Below are positions 13,230-27,112 of a stretch of 64,000 bases of DNA, piece after piece. This stretch comes from Strigops habroptila. Taxonomy: Eukaryota; Chordata; Aves; Psittaciformes; Psittacidae. The stretch lies in NCBI RefSeq assembly GCF_004027225.2, contig NC_044302.2, positions 72,660,993 through 72,724,992 of the forward strand. Reading direction: 5' to 3'. A model generated the notes under the pieces. That model made no database searches, was not told where the DNA came from, and saw nothing but the letters and a program-made list of their open reading frames with translations. The position numbers were made by a program, and so were the translations under genes. Every line of letters begins with the position of its first letter. The first letter of the stretch is position 1.

Positions 13230-14400
13230 GAGGAAGTTCTCCGGCAGAACACGCCACCTCCACCGAGGCGCGGCAGCCGCAGGGGGACGGCGGCTTCCCG
13301 GTCCTCCTCCCGCGGGCAGCTCGGACTCTGCGGCGCAGCGAGGGCGCGCGGGTTACGCGGTGCGGGGACGGGACGCGGCAGTGACCCGTAAGCACAGCGC
13401 CGGGCGGGACGGGCCTCCCGCGCCGGCCGGGAGCCTCCACCCCCCCTCCCCAGGTACGGCCTACCGCTCAGCGGAGCCCGCCGCCCCCCGCGGTGCCTCG
13501 CGCCACTCCCGCCGCGCACCCGCGCCCGCCCGGCCCTCCGCACTCACACTCCGCGGGGTCCGGGCGGGGGCAGCCGCCTCACGCGGCTCCCGGGGCGGCC
13601 GGCGGAGCTGCCCGCCGGCGGGACGGGGCGGGACGGGACAGGACGGTGCGCGGGGGAACGCCGAAGGTGTACCCGCCGCCTCCCCCCTCCCCGGCCGTCA
13701 GGGCGGCGCGGGCCGCACTCACCGCGGCGGCGGCTGCGGCTGCGGAGCTTCCCCGCGGGGCCCGCTCTGTCGCCATGCACGGCGCTGGGGCACGCGCGAC
13801 GCGGCGGCAGCGGCGTGCCGACCCGCGCGCTGCCCGCTGCCTCCGCGCGCCCGGCCCGCCCCGCCCTGTCGCGCGGGGGAGCGGGATGGGCGGGGCGCGA
13901 GGCTCCCCGCCGCCCGCGTCACCGCGCAGCTGCCAGGCGGGCCGCGGCCGGGAGGCTGGCGGCGCGGGGCTCCGCGGGGCCGCTCCGGGCGCCGCGGGAC
14001 GGGACGGGGCGGGGCGGGGCAGTGCAGCGCTGCCCGCGGGGCAGCCGCGCTGGCGGCCGGCGCCGGGGGCTACCGGCAGCGCGGCGAGCGCAGGGCAGGC
14101 GCGAAGCGGCGGGTCCGCCCCTGTAGGCGCTAGAGAGGGCCCCAGCGCTGTGTAAATGCGGAAAGGGGAGCGTCTCCTGTGCGGGCGGCTGCTGCTGTCT
14201 GCCCCTGCCCGCAGCCCGGTCCGTGTGGGGATCGATGGCGTCTTGCCTCTCCCAGGTTTCCGCCTGCCGTCGCCGGTGCGGGCCGCTGTGAGGTAAAACC
14301 CGAGGGGAGCTGAGGCAAAGGGCCTCGGACCAGCACGCACAAGTTTGAGAGGCACATCTTGCCCTCTTCAGCCGTGGTAAACAAAAGCGGCGCATCTCCG
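13230..14400 (-). promoter_or_regulatory. CpG island, probable promoter and 5' UTR exon of a leftward gene (JAK2 by synteny)
   Basis: About 1.1 kb of very CpG-rich DNA (GGGGCGGGGCGG-type Sp1 boxes near 13,990-14,020) in an AT-rich surrounding. Minus-strand splice donors are visible: CCGCG|GTGAGTGCGG at 13,722 and GGAGT|GTGAGTGCGG at 13,547. Both fit the end of a non-coding first exon. In mammals JAK2 lies directly downstream of RCL1 in the same orientation, which predicts a minus-strand JAK2 start just here. No JAK2 coding exon is visible in the window, so the assignment rests on synteny. The several long GC-rich ORFs in the island look like composition artefacts. Confidence 0.6.
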
Positions 14401-15164
14401 CTGTGGTGTCGCTACGCTGTAGAGAGCGTGTTATTTGGCCAAAGGAAAAACTCACGTTCTGTTCTTCGGGGATTTTTTAAGCTGAGTGTGCACTAGTTCT
14501 GTCCCAGCTCCCGGGATTTATTGCACAGTTCTGATCTTGCAAATGTACATTCCTCTGTAACTTACTAAGTGATGAGTTTGTCCCAGATTTTCTCGTGCAT
14601 GCCAAGTAAACGTGCGTCGCCTGAAAGCTCTGGAAACGGGTTGTCTGTTGACTGCTGACAGAACAGATAGCAACTTAGGGAAGGAACACCAGGGTCAGAG
14701 GATTTGATCTACTAGTACGTACCGTGAAGCCTTTATCCAGGAGACAAAGGAAGACGAAGTTGGGACAGAGAAGAACTAAAAAAGCCATGGAAAAGTTTAA
14801 TAGATGTGAGCCTGAAACCTAACAACGAGCTCATGCTCCTAATGTTCAGTGATTTCAAAGCAAGCTGTTAAATGTCAGCTAACAATTTGGTACTCTCAAA
14901 TCAAATACCATTCTTTTAGGGACAGGCTTATCGCTGTCGTTTCTGCAGTGTTATATGTGTTTGTTTACTCTTTGTGCAGAAGAAAAGAGTGTGCCCATGT
15001 CATATAACATCATCTTACAGAAAACAAATTAGGCCAGTTCAGAACAGGAGTTCAACTCAGTGTCTACGTTGCTCATTTGATTTCCTTGAACATGCAGTTT
15101 AAAGGCTACCTGGTGATTCTGAAATAAAGCCAATTACAGCATGTTTTCTTCTAGTCCCTGATCT

Positions 15165-15310
15165 CACTGAAAGTACCTGGCAGTGTTCAAGGCCAGGTTG
15201 GACAGAGCCTTGGGTGGAACGGTGTAGTGTGAGGCGTCCCTGCCCATGGCATCGGGGTTGGAAGCAGATGATCTTAAGGTCCTTTCCAACACTAACCATT
15301 CTATGGTACC
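15165..15310 (+). mobile_element. CR1 LINE 3' fragment
   Basis: Sense fragment: CTGGCAGTGTTCAAGGCCAG, GGACAGAGCCTTGGGTG, GATCTTAAGGTCCTTTCCAA and the tail ACCATTCTATGG. Same subfamily style as the copy at 9.4-10.0 kb. Confidence 0.92.
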
Positions 15311-18300
15311 ATTCTAATACCTGTGGTATTACATCCTCTAATAATCTGCTTTTCGTTTTAATGTCCCTCTCTTTCCAGGCTGCAGTGTGAAAAACCCATA
15401 ACCATGTGCTGCAGTGACACTGAAAATTCCTTGCAAGTGGGGCAAGGAAACCACAAAACAAAAATGTCCTGATGCCTCCCAAATATAATCACCTAATATA
15501 CTACTGATACCCAGACCACTTAAAAGACAAGTAGCGTACTATGTTGGTTGGGCTCACTGCATGTCTAAGACTCAGCTCATCAAGATCTCTGTGGGATGCA
15601 AAGAATTCTACTGAAATGCGTGGGAAGTCCTTACGTTAACCAAGTTTCAACATTTTGTCAGGGTCAGGTTTAGGTGGGCTTGCAGAACTCGCCAAACTCT
15701 TGAGTGACAAAGCATATACCGCCAGTTGACAAGACTGTGAAAGTCCAATCTACATTAGGACTCCAAACGTTACAGCTTATGTAATAGCAGGCATTTTTAC
15801 TTTTATTTGCCTGCTATTGGAGGTAGTTTTAACACATTTTAGCGTGGTATTTATAGCAAGAAACACTACCCTTTTTCACTAGTCTGTTCAGGATTGTACA
15901 TTACTTTTATCAGTGTTTCTGCTACTCTGTTGATTTTTAACAAGTCCTTCCAAAGGCACCCAAAAATTGTCAGCATCTCGGATTTGCATCTTATTGCTCT
16001 TTAAGCATCCCTCTTTCCTTTTTCTTTGCTAAATGACACTACATTTGCATGTTAATACACTTTGGTACAAGTGACACATGGGAACTTAGAAGGATTGAAG
16101 TATCATTTATCTACATCCTGTTTATACGTTTCATTTCACATATTCACTCCTGCGTCGACACAAATATGTGTAGGGTGTGGTAACACACACATAACTGCAG
16201 AATCCTAAATTAAATAGGAATGTAAAACACTAAACTTAGTAAACATATTCCCAAATAAGGGACAAAAATACCACTAATTATACACAAAATGTGATTTTTA
16301 CAACTGTTGTAACAACTTCCCTTCAGAGTTAGTTTGCTTTTCAAAGCAAGTTGCAAAACTTCCCACCCTGTGCAAAAGGCTTAGTTTTACTTTCTTGATT
16401 ACTTTTGTGTTCCAAATTGTGATACTAGCATACAGACCAGGAAATACATTTTGTTTATTTTCATATTCAGACAGTTAAAAATGATAGAAACGGTTTTGTT
16501 GTAGTTACTTCAAAAAATTCTCACAGTTGGATTTAGATTTTTCATTTTTAGATGAAAGTAAAATCAAAGCACATTCTGTATTTGGAGGGGGGGAAGGGAG
16601 GTTGTTTGCAGAACCTTCACGAGTTAGAACAAGGCTAAGAAAGTTACTCATTTAAATCTACGAAGACTGTCTGCATGTATTTCACTTTTCCATCTACTTT
16701 TGGAGTAGGATGTAAAATTTTTAATGTTTAAAGATAAGAATATATGTTGTAATAGTTTTTCTTCTTCCTTCTGTTTGTGTAGGTCCAACCTTGGAGAAAA
16801 ATGTATTTCAGTTTAAAATCCATGCTTTTCTTTGAATATATGGCACAAAGAACACTCTTGAGGAAGACTTTTCATTATTTATAGTCATTCTCTGAAGCCT
16901 ATTTTCTTGAGTGGTATGAGTGAATACCTCCTTCCTGGAGGACAAAAGAGGAACAAGCACCAATAAATACAGGTTTGCATATGATTCAGCTCCTGAAAGG
17001 ACTCACTTCTAATTCAACCACTTTGGGGAAAAATAACCCCAAAACAAACACAACAAAACCAAAACCAAAACACTAAGAAAAAAGCCATCTCCTGGTTTTG
17101 AGGGTCCCAATGGTAAGTTTGTTCCCTGCTAGACATTCACTTGATAGCTGTTCCTCTGACAGACAGTAAAGAGCATGTAAAAAAACACCATAATGTTTTT
17201 CTTCGAAGGCTGCTTTTGATGCCTATACCTAAGAATGCAAAAGATACTTCCCCAGACATTAAGTCCTGCTCTGAACACTGCTCCTGGTGGAAGGTGCACC
17301 TCTTTGACACTACCTTCTCTAACAGTCCCCCTGTTCTTGACCAGGTACAAAACGCTGCATCATAGAACAATCGCAGAGGAAAAATGAAAACCAACCAAAC
17401 AAAAAAGCCCCTCAAAACAACATCATAGAAAAAAACCCCAAAAACCAAAACCCATGCAAGAACAGGCATCAGTTCAATTGCTGAGCAACTGAAGAGCACT
17501 CAGACACTATAGTGACTAAAGCAGTACAAGGACTTGTATAAAACAAAGAGGAATAAAATCTGATAATGCTCCCCCCTCCGCCATACCTGTAACTGCCCTG
17601 TTTCCCTTCCATAGCATTCTCCAGGGGCTTGGTAAGCTGCCACTTTCCAATAGCACTCTGTGATTCCTTCAAGCAACAGAGGGAGAAGACAGTGAAGAAG
17701 TCCCCTCCATAGCCTACAGTGATCAGGATTCGTAGTTCAGATGAGGGGAGTCTGTGTGCCAGATGTGCAGTGGCATTAAACTGGACTAAAGGAAGACGAC
17801 ATAGTGGTATTGCTATATTGCTTACCTAAATTGGTAGCACATACACAGATGAACCACACGTAGTGTGAAGGATTTTCATCTCTTATCTTTCAAATTGAGT
17901 TACTGTGGTTTTGTTGGCTTAAATAGTTTCTGATGGGTTTTCTGTAAATGAGAAAGATTCAGTATTTTTTTTTATTTACTTTTTAAGGAAGCTGGTTGCC
18001 CCAAATAATAAATTGCTGACTGAAGGTGAACAGCAATGCTTGTGCTGATCTCTACACTGCCTGATGGCTCTATTAAATGTTCCAGGCCTTCGAATGTTCT
18101 CATCCATGTGGCTCAGCACAAGTTGGAATGGATCTGATCTGGAGATGGGGTAAATTTATGGCTTGCCAAGTTAGTTGAGTCACAACTGAGCAGCAGCACA
18201 GGGTTTTTCCTTTGAAGGAACATGCGCCTTTCTCCTATTATAGGATAACACCTAGCAGCTGGCACTTGTGTAGCTGGAAAAAGCAGGCAGGCAAGTAAGA

Positions 18301-21300
18301 GCAAGCAATTGTCTTACCTGTAGAGCTTCTTGAAAATAAAATTTGAAATACAGTCCACTGATGGGCAATAGCTCAGTATAAATGGCATTTATACCACAAA
18401 TTTACTGCCACTCTGTGACTTCAGAGCTTTTTGCTTAGGGTCAAAGTAAACAGGTACATATGTTAGCACCATCCAGTGAGGAGAGGAGTCAGTAGGAAGA
18501 GTCTGAGTTCTTCTTCCTCAACAACATCATCTGCTAACAGAACAGAACAAAACAAAATTAATGAACCTGGGTTGAACGAGAACCTTGAAGTGTAGACACT
18601 GCAAACCTCGGCTTGCACTGTTTGCCAGTGGCTGTGCAGTCAAAACTCCTAGTGATTGCAACACAGATTCTTCTGGAGTCCCATTGAGTATAGGTCTCCA
18701 TTGAGTTACATTTTATTTCCTAATCAAATTTTGCTTGCATAGGCTTTGTTTTGTTGTGTTTTCCTGCGAGACTATTTCATCTTTAGAGCAGGATATCCTC
18801 TGTGTTTAACTGGTGCCTAAACACAATGATAGGTGATTTCATATACGGTTTGGTTAAACTGCAATACAAATTGAATGTATTTATATGCATAATAAAGAGA
18901 AGCTCAAGTTGTGCCTTCCTTTGTCTATCTATCACCAGGAAAATAGGTTATAACTCCCCAAAAAATTTATTTGAAAATCTCCTGGGAGTAGGGAAGTCTG
19001 CTAACTTGAAAACCTCTCATAACAGATTTATGAGAGACTCTGGTTTTGGGGCTTTATTTTAGTTTGTTTGGCGTTTTAATTTTGAAAAATCTAAGCAAAC
19101 TCGTCTTAGACTCTCTTAAACGAGTCAAACATGGGAAACAGCCTACTTCCCTCATATACACAAACCAATATTTCTGCTTTCAGCCTTGGGGTTTCCAGAC
19201 ATTTAGAGGGGCTCAGAAATTGACCAGAAGTTACTCTGATGCAAAATTAAAAGTTTCCAGCCCAGGTTCACGTAAATACTTTCTCCAGAACCTCATCCTA
19301 TGCAGTGTTCAGGACTGTGTAATGACCTAGCATCAGTTTGTGGAAAGTATGTTTGTTCCTAGAAATAGATATTTTCACAATTGTACATATATTAGAACTT
19401 TTTCTTATGTTTCAAGATATCTTTGGACATTTAGATGGAAAACTCTGTTAAGAATTTTACAACTTAAGGTTTCTAGAAGTTAAATACATAGTGATTCTAA
19501 GCGTAATGAGCTGCAGCTCTGTCAAGGTGCTTTTGCTTATTATGGGAAGTTAACCTTCCTGAACTTGTTTGGCAGCACTTATCTATCTGTGAAAGTCAGG
19601 AAGCTTCAAAAGTTAATGTTTATATAAATTCATTTCAGTCAGTAATTTCTTATCCTGTTGGGGTTTTTTATTATTATTTAATCTGTTCATGTAATTTAAT
19701 CTGCTTTAGCCAGTGTGACAGGATGTGAGTGTGATACAGCTAGAAACTGAAAGGACAAAATACAACAGAACAGGGTAACTAAATCCATGTAAGGTCAACT
19801 GTTGAAATTTTGGAATTTCCTCACTGGAGAGCTCAACCTTAATGATATTTTTTGTTTTGGTTTTGTTTGTTGGTTTTGGTTTTTTTTAATGTATGATTAA
19901 GATACAATTTCTAGGCTACTTGATTGCAATATGGAAGTTAATGTCATAAAACTGAACCAAGGTTATCTTGTACATTTTCCAAACTGCTTGCTGTATTCAC
20001 ATCAATCACCAGAGACCTTGAAGGGCAAGAACTTTTAGTACACATACAATTACATGAACAAGAACCTTTTATGAACTGTTTCTAAAGCTCTTTAAATTGA
20101 TTACAGTAAACTCAAAGTGAAACATTTCATGTGTTTGTAGGGGTTTTTTTCCACTTGGTATTCTCAACTTAGACAGTGAAGCAAAGACTCTGAGTTTCAC
20201 TTTTGTTTCTACTCAGTTTTACTTCTGGTTCATAGTACAAAGTAATAGCAAGTGGTGTTTTGATTCACAGTCCTGGAAAAGGATGAGCAGAGTTTAATTT
20301 AAAAACAGAACCGTAATTCAGTTTGAAATAAAATTATAAAAATATACATTTTGCTGATTTTTTAAAAGTGCTATGTAATTATTGCTCAAATGAGAGTCAG
20401 TATGAGACGCTTTGCTTTATGAATATTTTTGGAAAAGTCAGTTACTTCAGAAAGCATCTAGATATCAGTGTTGGTGTCCAGTGTGCACACTTGCAAAACT
20501 TTAACATCAAAACATTTAAGGTTAAGAATAAATTATTATGTATCTTTAGCATAGCTGTTTTGCTTTTGAACCTTCTGGCCAATTTCAGTTAGGACTAGCA
20601 GAAAGACAGGGGTTTCACAAAGAAGTAAATTTCCCTGCTGTCAGGGTTCAGAAAGCTATGCTGGTAGGTACCTGTGCAAACCAGCTAAGAAGCACTTCTT
20701 ATAAAGAGAGAGGTCTGTCCCAAAGGCCACCACTTGAGTAACACTGCTTTAATTAATTAATTGTGGCGTCAGACTCTTCATAATTTCAATTAACTAGTAA
20801 CTTTCACTGTTGCTCTGGATTTACATTGGTACAAACAACATCAAACCTATGTCAGTTGCTCTTTTTTTTTCTCTTCCTTTATTTTTGAACTCCAGTCACA
20901 TCGGTAAGGTCTTTTTTTTTTGTTTGTTTGTAATTAATAAATCAAATTCAGCTGTTCCCATTTCCTATTAAAAAAAAATGAAAAAAAGGCAAGCACCCAG
21001 CAACTATTACGTTTCAAAACGTTGGTTCCTCATTCCACTTTTTGTAGCGTAATGGAAATAAACCACATATTGGAGTTCTCAGGGTGAGCATTTCAGGGTC
21101 TAGAAATAGCTTCCACAAACTCTTCTTCTTGGAGGAGGAAGATTTTTAGATAAGCAGTTCCAGCAAGCGCTGCCTCACACCAAGGCAAACATACATAGAA
21201 AATAAAGCACTAAAGTTCTCCCTTAGGCAAAGGGGTATGAATCACCAGCTGTCAAGCTTCCTTACCTGCCTTCTATGGGATTATAATGATATCATTGATG

Positions 21301-21856
21301 TAATTGTACGTGAGGCAGAAACAGTGGTTAACTCGGTTTGATCCTCACAGGGCATAGCTTCAAAATACATGATTCCTGATGTAAATTTCATGTGAAGGAC
21401 CAAACAAATTAGAAGTGTTTACCTAACTGCTTGAAGAGGACAACTAGTTGTCATCCACAAAATCCACAGAAATGTGGGTTTCTGTATCCACAGAAATAAA
21501 GGAAAGCAATTTGTCACTGTTTTTGCTAAATACCTATCCAGTGCTAAATGTTGCAGATTATCTTAAGTTTTACTGAATCTTTCTATATTTTGTGTTTTAT
21601 TATGACGCAGTTATCTATAAGAACATCTTGATTTAGGAAGTTAGCCTCTATGTTAGCATGGGATGCTGTGTTAGCTTAGAAATCAGAAGCTGTGTTGCTT
21701 GAAGTCCCTGTTCTCTGTGACATCCTAGTCTTAGTCCTTACTCTCTAGAGCATAACCAAAGCACCTAGGGTCTATTGTATACAGGATGAGTTATTTGACA
21801 ACCTGGCAAAGTAGAAATCTAGCTGGCCAACTTGGCAACAAAACTTACTTTTAAGG

Positions 21857-22191
21857 TGACTTAAAGTAAACTTCCTTCATAATAATACTAAAAAACACCC
21901 ACAGATCGAGAAGACCCTTGCCCAGGTGAAGACCATTCCCTCGTGCAAGCATAGTAGCACAAGAGAATGACACTGCAGATAATGTAATTGTATGTAAATC
22001 ACTAACCAATCATTGTAACTGGGAGTGTACTACCTTGTAATTTTTGAGTATAAATGTAAGGATGAAATCGGCACTGGGTGTGCTTGATTTGTGGAAATTC
22101 CACCTAGCACCCACCGCTGCAATAAAGAAGTGTCTGCTTCTTGATGCTGCATTGGTGTCAAGGAGTTTTATTCTCCCGACTTTCAGTGACA
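21857..22191 (+). mobile_element. Solo LTR of an avian endogenous retrovirus
   Basis: About 335 bp beginning near TGACTTAAAGTAAACTTCC and ending TTTATTCTCCCGACTTTCAG TGACA. It contains a TATA box (TATAAA, 22,049-22,054) and a polyadenylation signal (AATAAA, 22,121-22,126) spaced as in a functional U3-R-U5. The order and the wording of the U5 end match a common bird ERV LTR type. I found no clear target-site duplication, so the left edge is approximate and the copy is probably old. No gag, pol or env sequence lies beside it. Confidence 0.8.
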
Positions 22192-25100
22192 TGAGCACTG
22201 CTGAACCTGGCATTCCCAAGGCCAGAGAAGCCACAAGAATGCCGTGCAGCCCTGGGGCCACCTTTGACACAGCTAGACCAAGGGGGCAAACCCAGTCCTT
22301 TAAGGTGAGCCGTGTGAGTCCATCCCTCCTGGTTTTGAATGTCTTCTCAACTGGCACTGCACAGTTGTGTCAGCCATAGGTAGAAAGCCTAGAGCTACCA
22401 GCAAATCAGCTTGAGGTATTTTTAGCCAGCAGAAATTGTGAAAATGGGACATTTTGTGTAGAAGAGATGCTGCGACAGGCAACATCAGGAAATAGTCTAC
22501 TAATCTACGGATGTGCTACCACTGTTCAGTAAATGGCAGAGGAAGCAAGCTGAAAAGATTGCAATGGAGGTGGCTTTTACTTGGAACCACCACTTTTCTG
22601 CTTCCCGTCGAAAGGGAAACTAACATAATCTGCCACACACACAGCTTGCCAATATTTGGCAAGTTCAATATTTGGCTAGCAGCTGCAGTAACACCAGTAG
22701 GAATGGCTTGCCATGAGAACGGTGGGTGAGATGCAGCTACTGAAATTAGCATCTGCATTTCTTGGTTTGTTGTATGAGCTAGTGCTGCAAAAATATTCTG
22801 GAAAGGCTTGTGATTATTTTATTTTTACTCACTATAAGATGTAAGTGGGCTGAAGAACAGTATTTTAAAATATTTTTAAATATAAGGAGATAATTGAAAC
22901 ATTAGCACAGTTACGTTTGTTTCTTCCATTGTGTGCTTTTGTATCTCTCTGAGGTTTTTTCCTACCTTTTTTTTTTTCTTTTTTTTTTAATTTCTATTTC
23001 CCACCCTGCTTCTTTGGAAAGCAAAGAGCTAAGAAGTAGTACCTAGTCCCCAGAACTCCTTCTCTTAAGCCAATGCTGTCTTTGTGTTGGAAATAGTCAT
23101 TGCACTAGCAGTGGTAGACACTTTATATAATGAAGCATAGTCAGGGCTTTCACCAGTGGAAGCTTAACGAGAGAAAACCCCACAATATTGCTAAGTAAAC
23201 ACAGCACTAGGTCTGCTTCCCTAACAGGGGGTCTTAAAAGAAAATAGTTTTTCAGCTTCGTAACAGTGGAGCTGTATGTCAAGGTCTGCTCTTGTGTAAC
23301 CCATAGCCCCAGGAGTTCATAAGAATTGTGCATTTAGTAGGATGATATGCTTTTTGTTTTAAGGGAGCACATACGTTTCAATGCCAGTCAGCAAAAACTT
23401 TGATTTTGAGTGTTAGTAAATAGTTTGTTTTCTTTGCTGCACTTTAAAACTCAGAGAATTCAGCTACGTCATTACTTTTCCCCTGTGTGTCAGGTAAGGC
23501 TTTCTGATCCCAAAGCAGCAATCTTTTTCCTTTGAGGTCTTTCATGTATTACTCATGGGGTGGAAACATATTGGATCTCACAGGGCTGTCTAGCACTTGT
23601 AAGAACGAGAAGCTGAAAGCTGAGCAAGTAAAGCAAGCACTTGCTTTTAAGCAGCAAACGATTAAATGCTAGAACAAATTCAGAAGACCGTGTAATGGAA
23701 ATACCATGTCTCAGTTTTCCTGGTGGAGACTGGAGGCCTCTCTGAAAATCGTTATTTCTCTTGAAGGAGGAATGTACTAATATCCAGGAGGTCACACTCT
23801 CTGTAATTAGCAATGGCTCTTGGTCCTAAACTCTCTGACTTCAAGATGGCAAGCCTTCAAGGAGACCTCTGAGATGGAAGAGAGGAGGACAGTGCTTTGT
23901 TTCCACAGCAGGGACTGCTAGGGCACGTTTAGTTAAAAGAACTCTATTTGCTTTTCCATTTTATAAGCCCTGGATGAAAGTCCCTGCAGTGGGGCAGATC
24001 AATAACTGCTGGACAGAAGAGAGGGAAGTTGTCTGGGTGAGTGGCCAAGGAGACAGCCTGCAGAAGAATCCATGTACACACCAGGGAACAGAGAAGGGAA
24101 ATGATCCCGCAACTAGAACCCCACAGCAGCATGCTGGGGTGTGCTCTTCCAGCTTGTACAATGGAGGGAAGGCCACGGAGCCAACAGGAAGAGGGGAGAA
24201 CAGCAGAGAAAGCAATGTACCACGAAAGAAATCTTTCTGAAGTAAAAATGGCAGGGTTTAGTCTTTACAGGAATCTAATGTAGACAAAATAACCCAGACA
24301 AATCCCATAGCAAACTAAACAAAACAACAACAACGGAAAAAGAGCATAAATGTAGAGCCACAACATGCTTATAGCCCTGACAAGGTGAGGGAAATGTTTG
24401 CACAGACCTGAGAATCTGTGGATCTTCGTATTTTCTAGTCCAGCTCCCTGTGGGAAACAAATGAGTCACTTCATTCTTCTGAACCACTGCCACAGAGGTA
24501 GTTCTCCAAAATACAGACTGGAACAGAGGATAAAAATCCATAAAGCCAAGGATTTCATTACGTGAATGAAAACAATGCACCTTTTCATATTTACACGTCT
24601 ATTACTTGGTGAAAACACTCAAATAGTTCATCAATAGCACTGTTGTTGCCTGGAGAAAATGTAAGGCAAAGGAAATGAATGGGAGATCTTACTGAAACCT
24701 GAAAAGGTGTGAAAACAGAAGTTTCAGTCAAGTTCTCTCATAGCAGCTTGTTCTTAGAAAGCTGGGTGAGTGAAGAACATGCCATGAACATAAGTAAGCA
24801 TGGTTAAATTTTTACTCCATGTTTCATTCAGGCGAGTGAGGATTTTGATAATTTCCTGTATTTTCCTTACAAAGTCTCCACAGCTACTCAGCAATTTCTG
24901 ACCAAATTGGTCTTTTCTGTATGAATCTGTGGGGCTGGGGAGGGAAAAGAATGGTCATAGGATTTTGTAATATTCTTCTCCTTGGCTATCAGTAACACCC
25001 TCTTTTCCTGAACACTTCTTACTGTAAATTTCACACCTTAAAAAAAATCTGCTTAAAATGCCTAGTTAACTCTGCAAGCTGAAACAGATGTTCATTCTTT

Positions 25101-25797
25101 ATTTGTACTTCGAAACTGAAAATTAAGAACTATTTAGTCAGCTGCTATGTTCTTCCTGTGGCAGGGCCTGCCCCAGATGGTGTAGCTTTAAATTAGTCCC
25201 CCCCTGCCCCGTCAGCCTCTTGTTGAGTAAGAAGCTGTTAAGGAGCCTGTGCATCCTGTAATAGCCTGTTCTTTTAAGATGGCTAATTATGTTCTACATA
25301 CCATGGAAAAAGCCAGATCTTTTCAGATCAGCTCTTCTTCACTTTGAATCCATATGTCATTACTTAGAAAAGACTACAGCAAGATCTCGACACTGTTTCA
25401 AGGGAAAACTTGCTACTGACATTGATAGTGAAGGATGAGGAAACAGTATTTTTTTATTAACAAACTGACACATTTCAAAAAGCAACAGGAATAACATTTT
25501 CTAGGCTGACTTATTTAGCTTTGATTTGTTGTGGATATTTTCTTTGAAAGTATATTACATACATTATTTGAGCCACAAAGCCAAGGTGAAAATAGTGGAT
25601 AATACTTGAGGCATGAATTATGAAGCAGATTTTTACATTCAGTGCTTGGAATGTAAAAATCTGTAGATGTGTTTATAAATACATAGTTAAACAGATCTCT
25701 CAGGAAGCCTTACTGAATCAAACACCTTCTGAACGCTGACACACAAACAAGCCATAAGTTTGTTTTGGTTTCCACTCCCCCCTCCCCTTGGTTTGTT

Positions 25798-25834
25798 AAA
25801 ACAAACAAACAAACAAATGAACAAACAAACAAAC
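25798..25834. repeat. (AAAC)n simple repeat
   Basis: About nine AAAC units with one AATG interruption. Confidence 0.95.
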
Positions 25835-26659
25835 CTCATGCATATTTTGACCTAGACCCAGCTTAGAGATGCATAGTATTTTATATCTAATCAAAACTAC
25901 ATTTTCAGACACATGGAAGAGAATCGGCTGTGCTGACGGTGCTGAGGGATGACCATTTAGAACCGCAGTCTTATCTTGCAGAATATATCTACATTCATCA
26001 CTGGCTAAAGCAAGTTTTTTCTTATCCATGGAGACAGTTTAGGATTGGAAAAGGCATAAGTAACTGTCAAGGAGCAGAATGGTTGCAGGTCAGAAGCAAG
26101 AGAAGAAAAACATTTGTTCTTAAACAGTGTGACTTTCGATGCAGCCTGCAAACACGGGTGCCCTACTGTGCCTATCAGATTTTGTATAATGGGATATGTC
26201 ACTAACATGTAGTGATGATCACTGGAATCAAGCCCTTAATCCTACTAGCTCACCCTCAGTTAAGCACCGGGTACCTCACACAGATCAGTCTCCAACAGCT
26301 CTTCACCATGGGCTCACTGTTAAAGGACTACTGGTGTTCATTATGTGAACAGCACAGTGGAGGCTGCCAGGGAATTGTGGCCAAACTGATACAGAGGAGA
26401 ATGGGGTGAGGGCAGACAGTCTGGCAGACATACAGCATGAGGGCAATGTACAGAGACACCAGTCTACTCCTGCTGTGCACAAAGGCCCCCCCCAACAGCT
26501 GCCCAGATGTGCAGAGGGATTGCCAGTAGTGGCAGGCTCCTGGCCACTTCACTTTCGGGGGCTCCCAGTCACCATTCACCCCAATGTAAAGAGTTGCTTT
26601 TGGCTATTGTTTTCTTGTGGCTATGTCCTGATCAATAACAGTTTATAATCAATCATGTA

Positions 26660-27112
26660 ATAGAATCATGTTTGTATTGGAAGGGACCTCAAAGGTCATC
26701 TAGTTCCAATCCAGTGCCATGGACACCTTCTACAGACCAGGTTGCTAAAAGCCCCATCCAACCTGGCCTCGAGCACTGCCAGAGATGGGACAGCCACAGC
26801 TTCTCTGGGCAACCTGTGCCAGTGCCTCACCACCCTCACAGGGGAGACTGTTTTTCCTAATATCTAATCTAAATCTCCTCTCTTTCGGTTTAAAGCCATT
26901 CCCCCTTGTCCTGTCACTACAGGCCCTTGTAAATGTCCCTCTCCAGCTTTCTTGTAGGCCCCTTTCGGCACTGGAAGCTGCTCTAAGGTCTCCTTGGAGC
27001 CTTCTCTTCTCCAAGCCAAACAAGCCCAGGTCTCTCAGCCTGTCTTCACAGGAGAGGTGCTCCAGCCCTTTAATCATCTTCATGGCCTCCTCTGGACTCA
27101 CTGGAGCAGGTC
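26660..27112 (-). mobile_element. CR1 LINE 3' fragment
   Basis: Antisense CR1 from GAATCATGTTTGTATTGGAA through GTCATCTAGTTCCAATCC to GGCCTCCTCTGGACTCACTG. The minus strand retains a broken piece of ORF2 C-terminal sequence ([20 protein letters not shown]). Confidence 0.93.

Noticed and set aside
13147-14133. Long plus-strand ORF of 328 codons and several overlapping GC-rich ORFs
   Set aside because: They lie in a CpG island where stop codons are rare, are composed of Arg/Ala/Gly/Pro, overlap in several frames and match no family.
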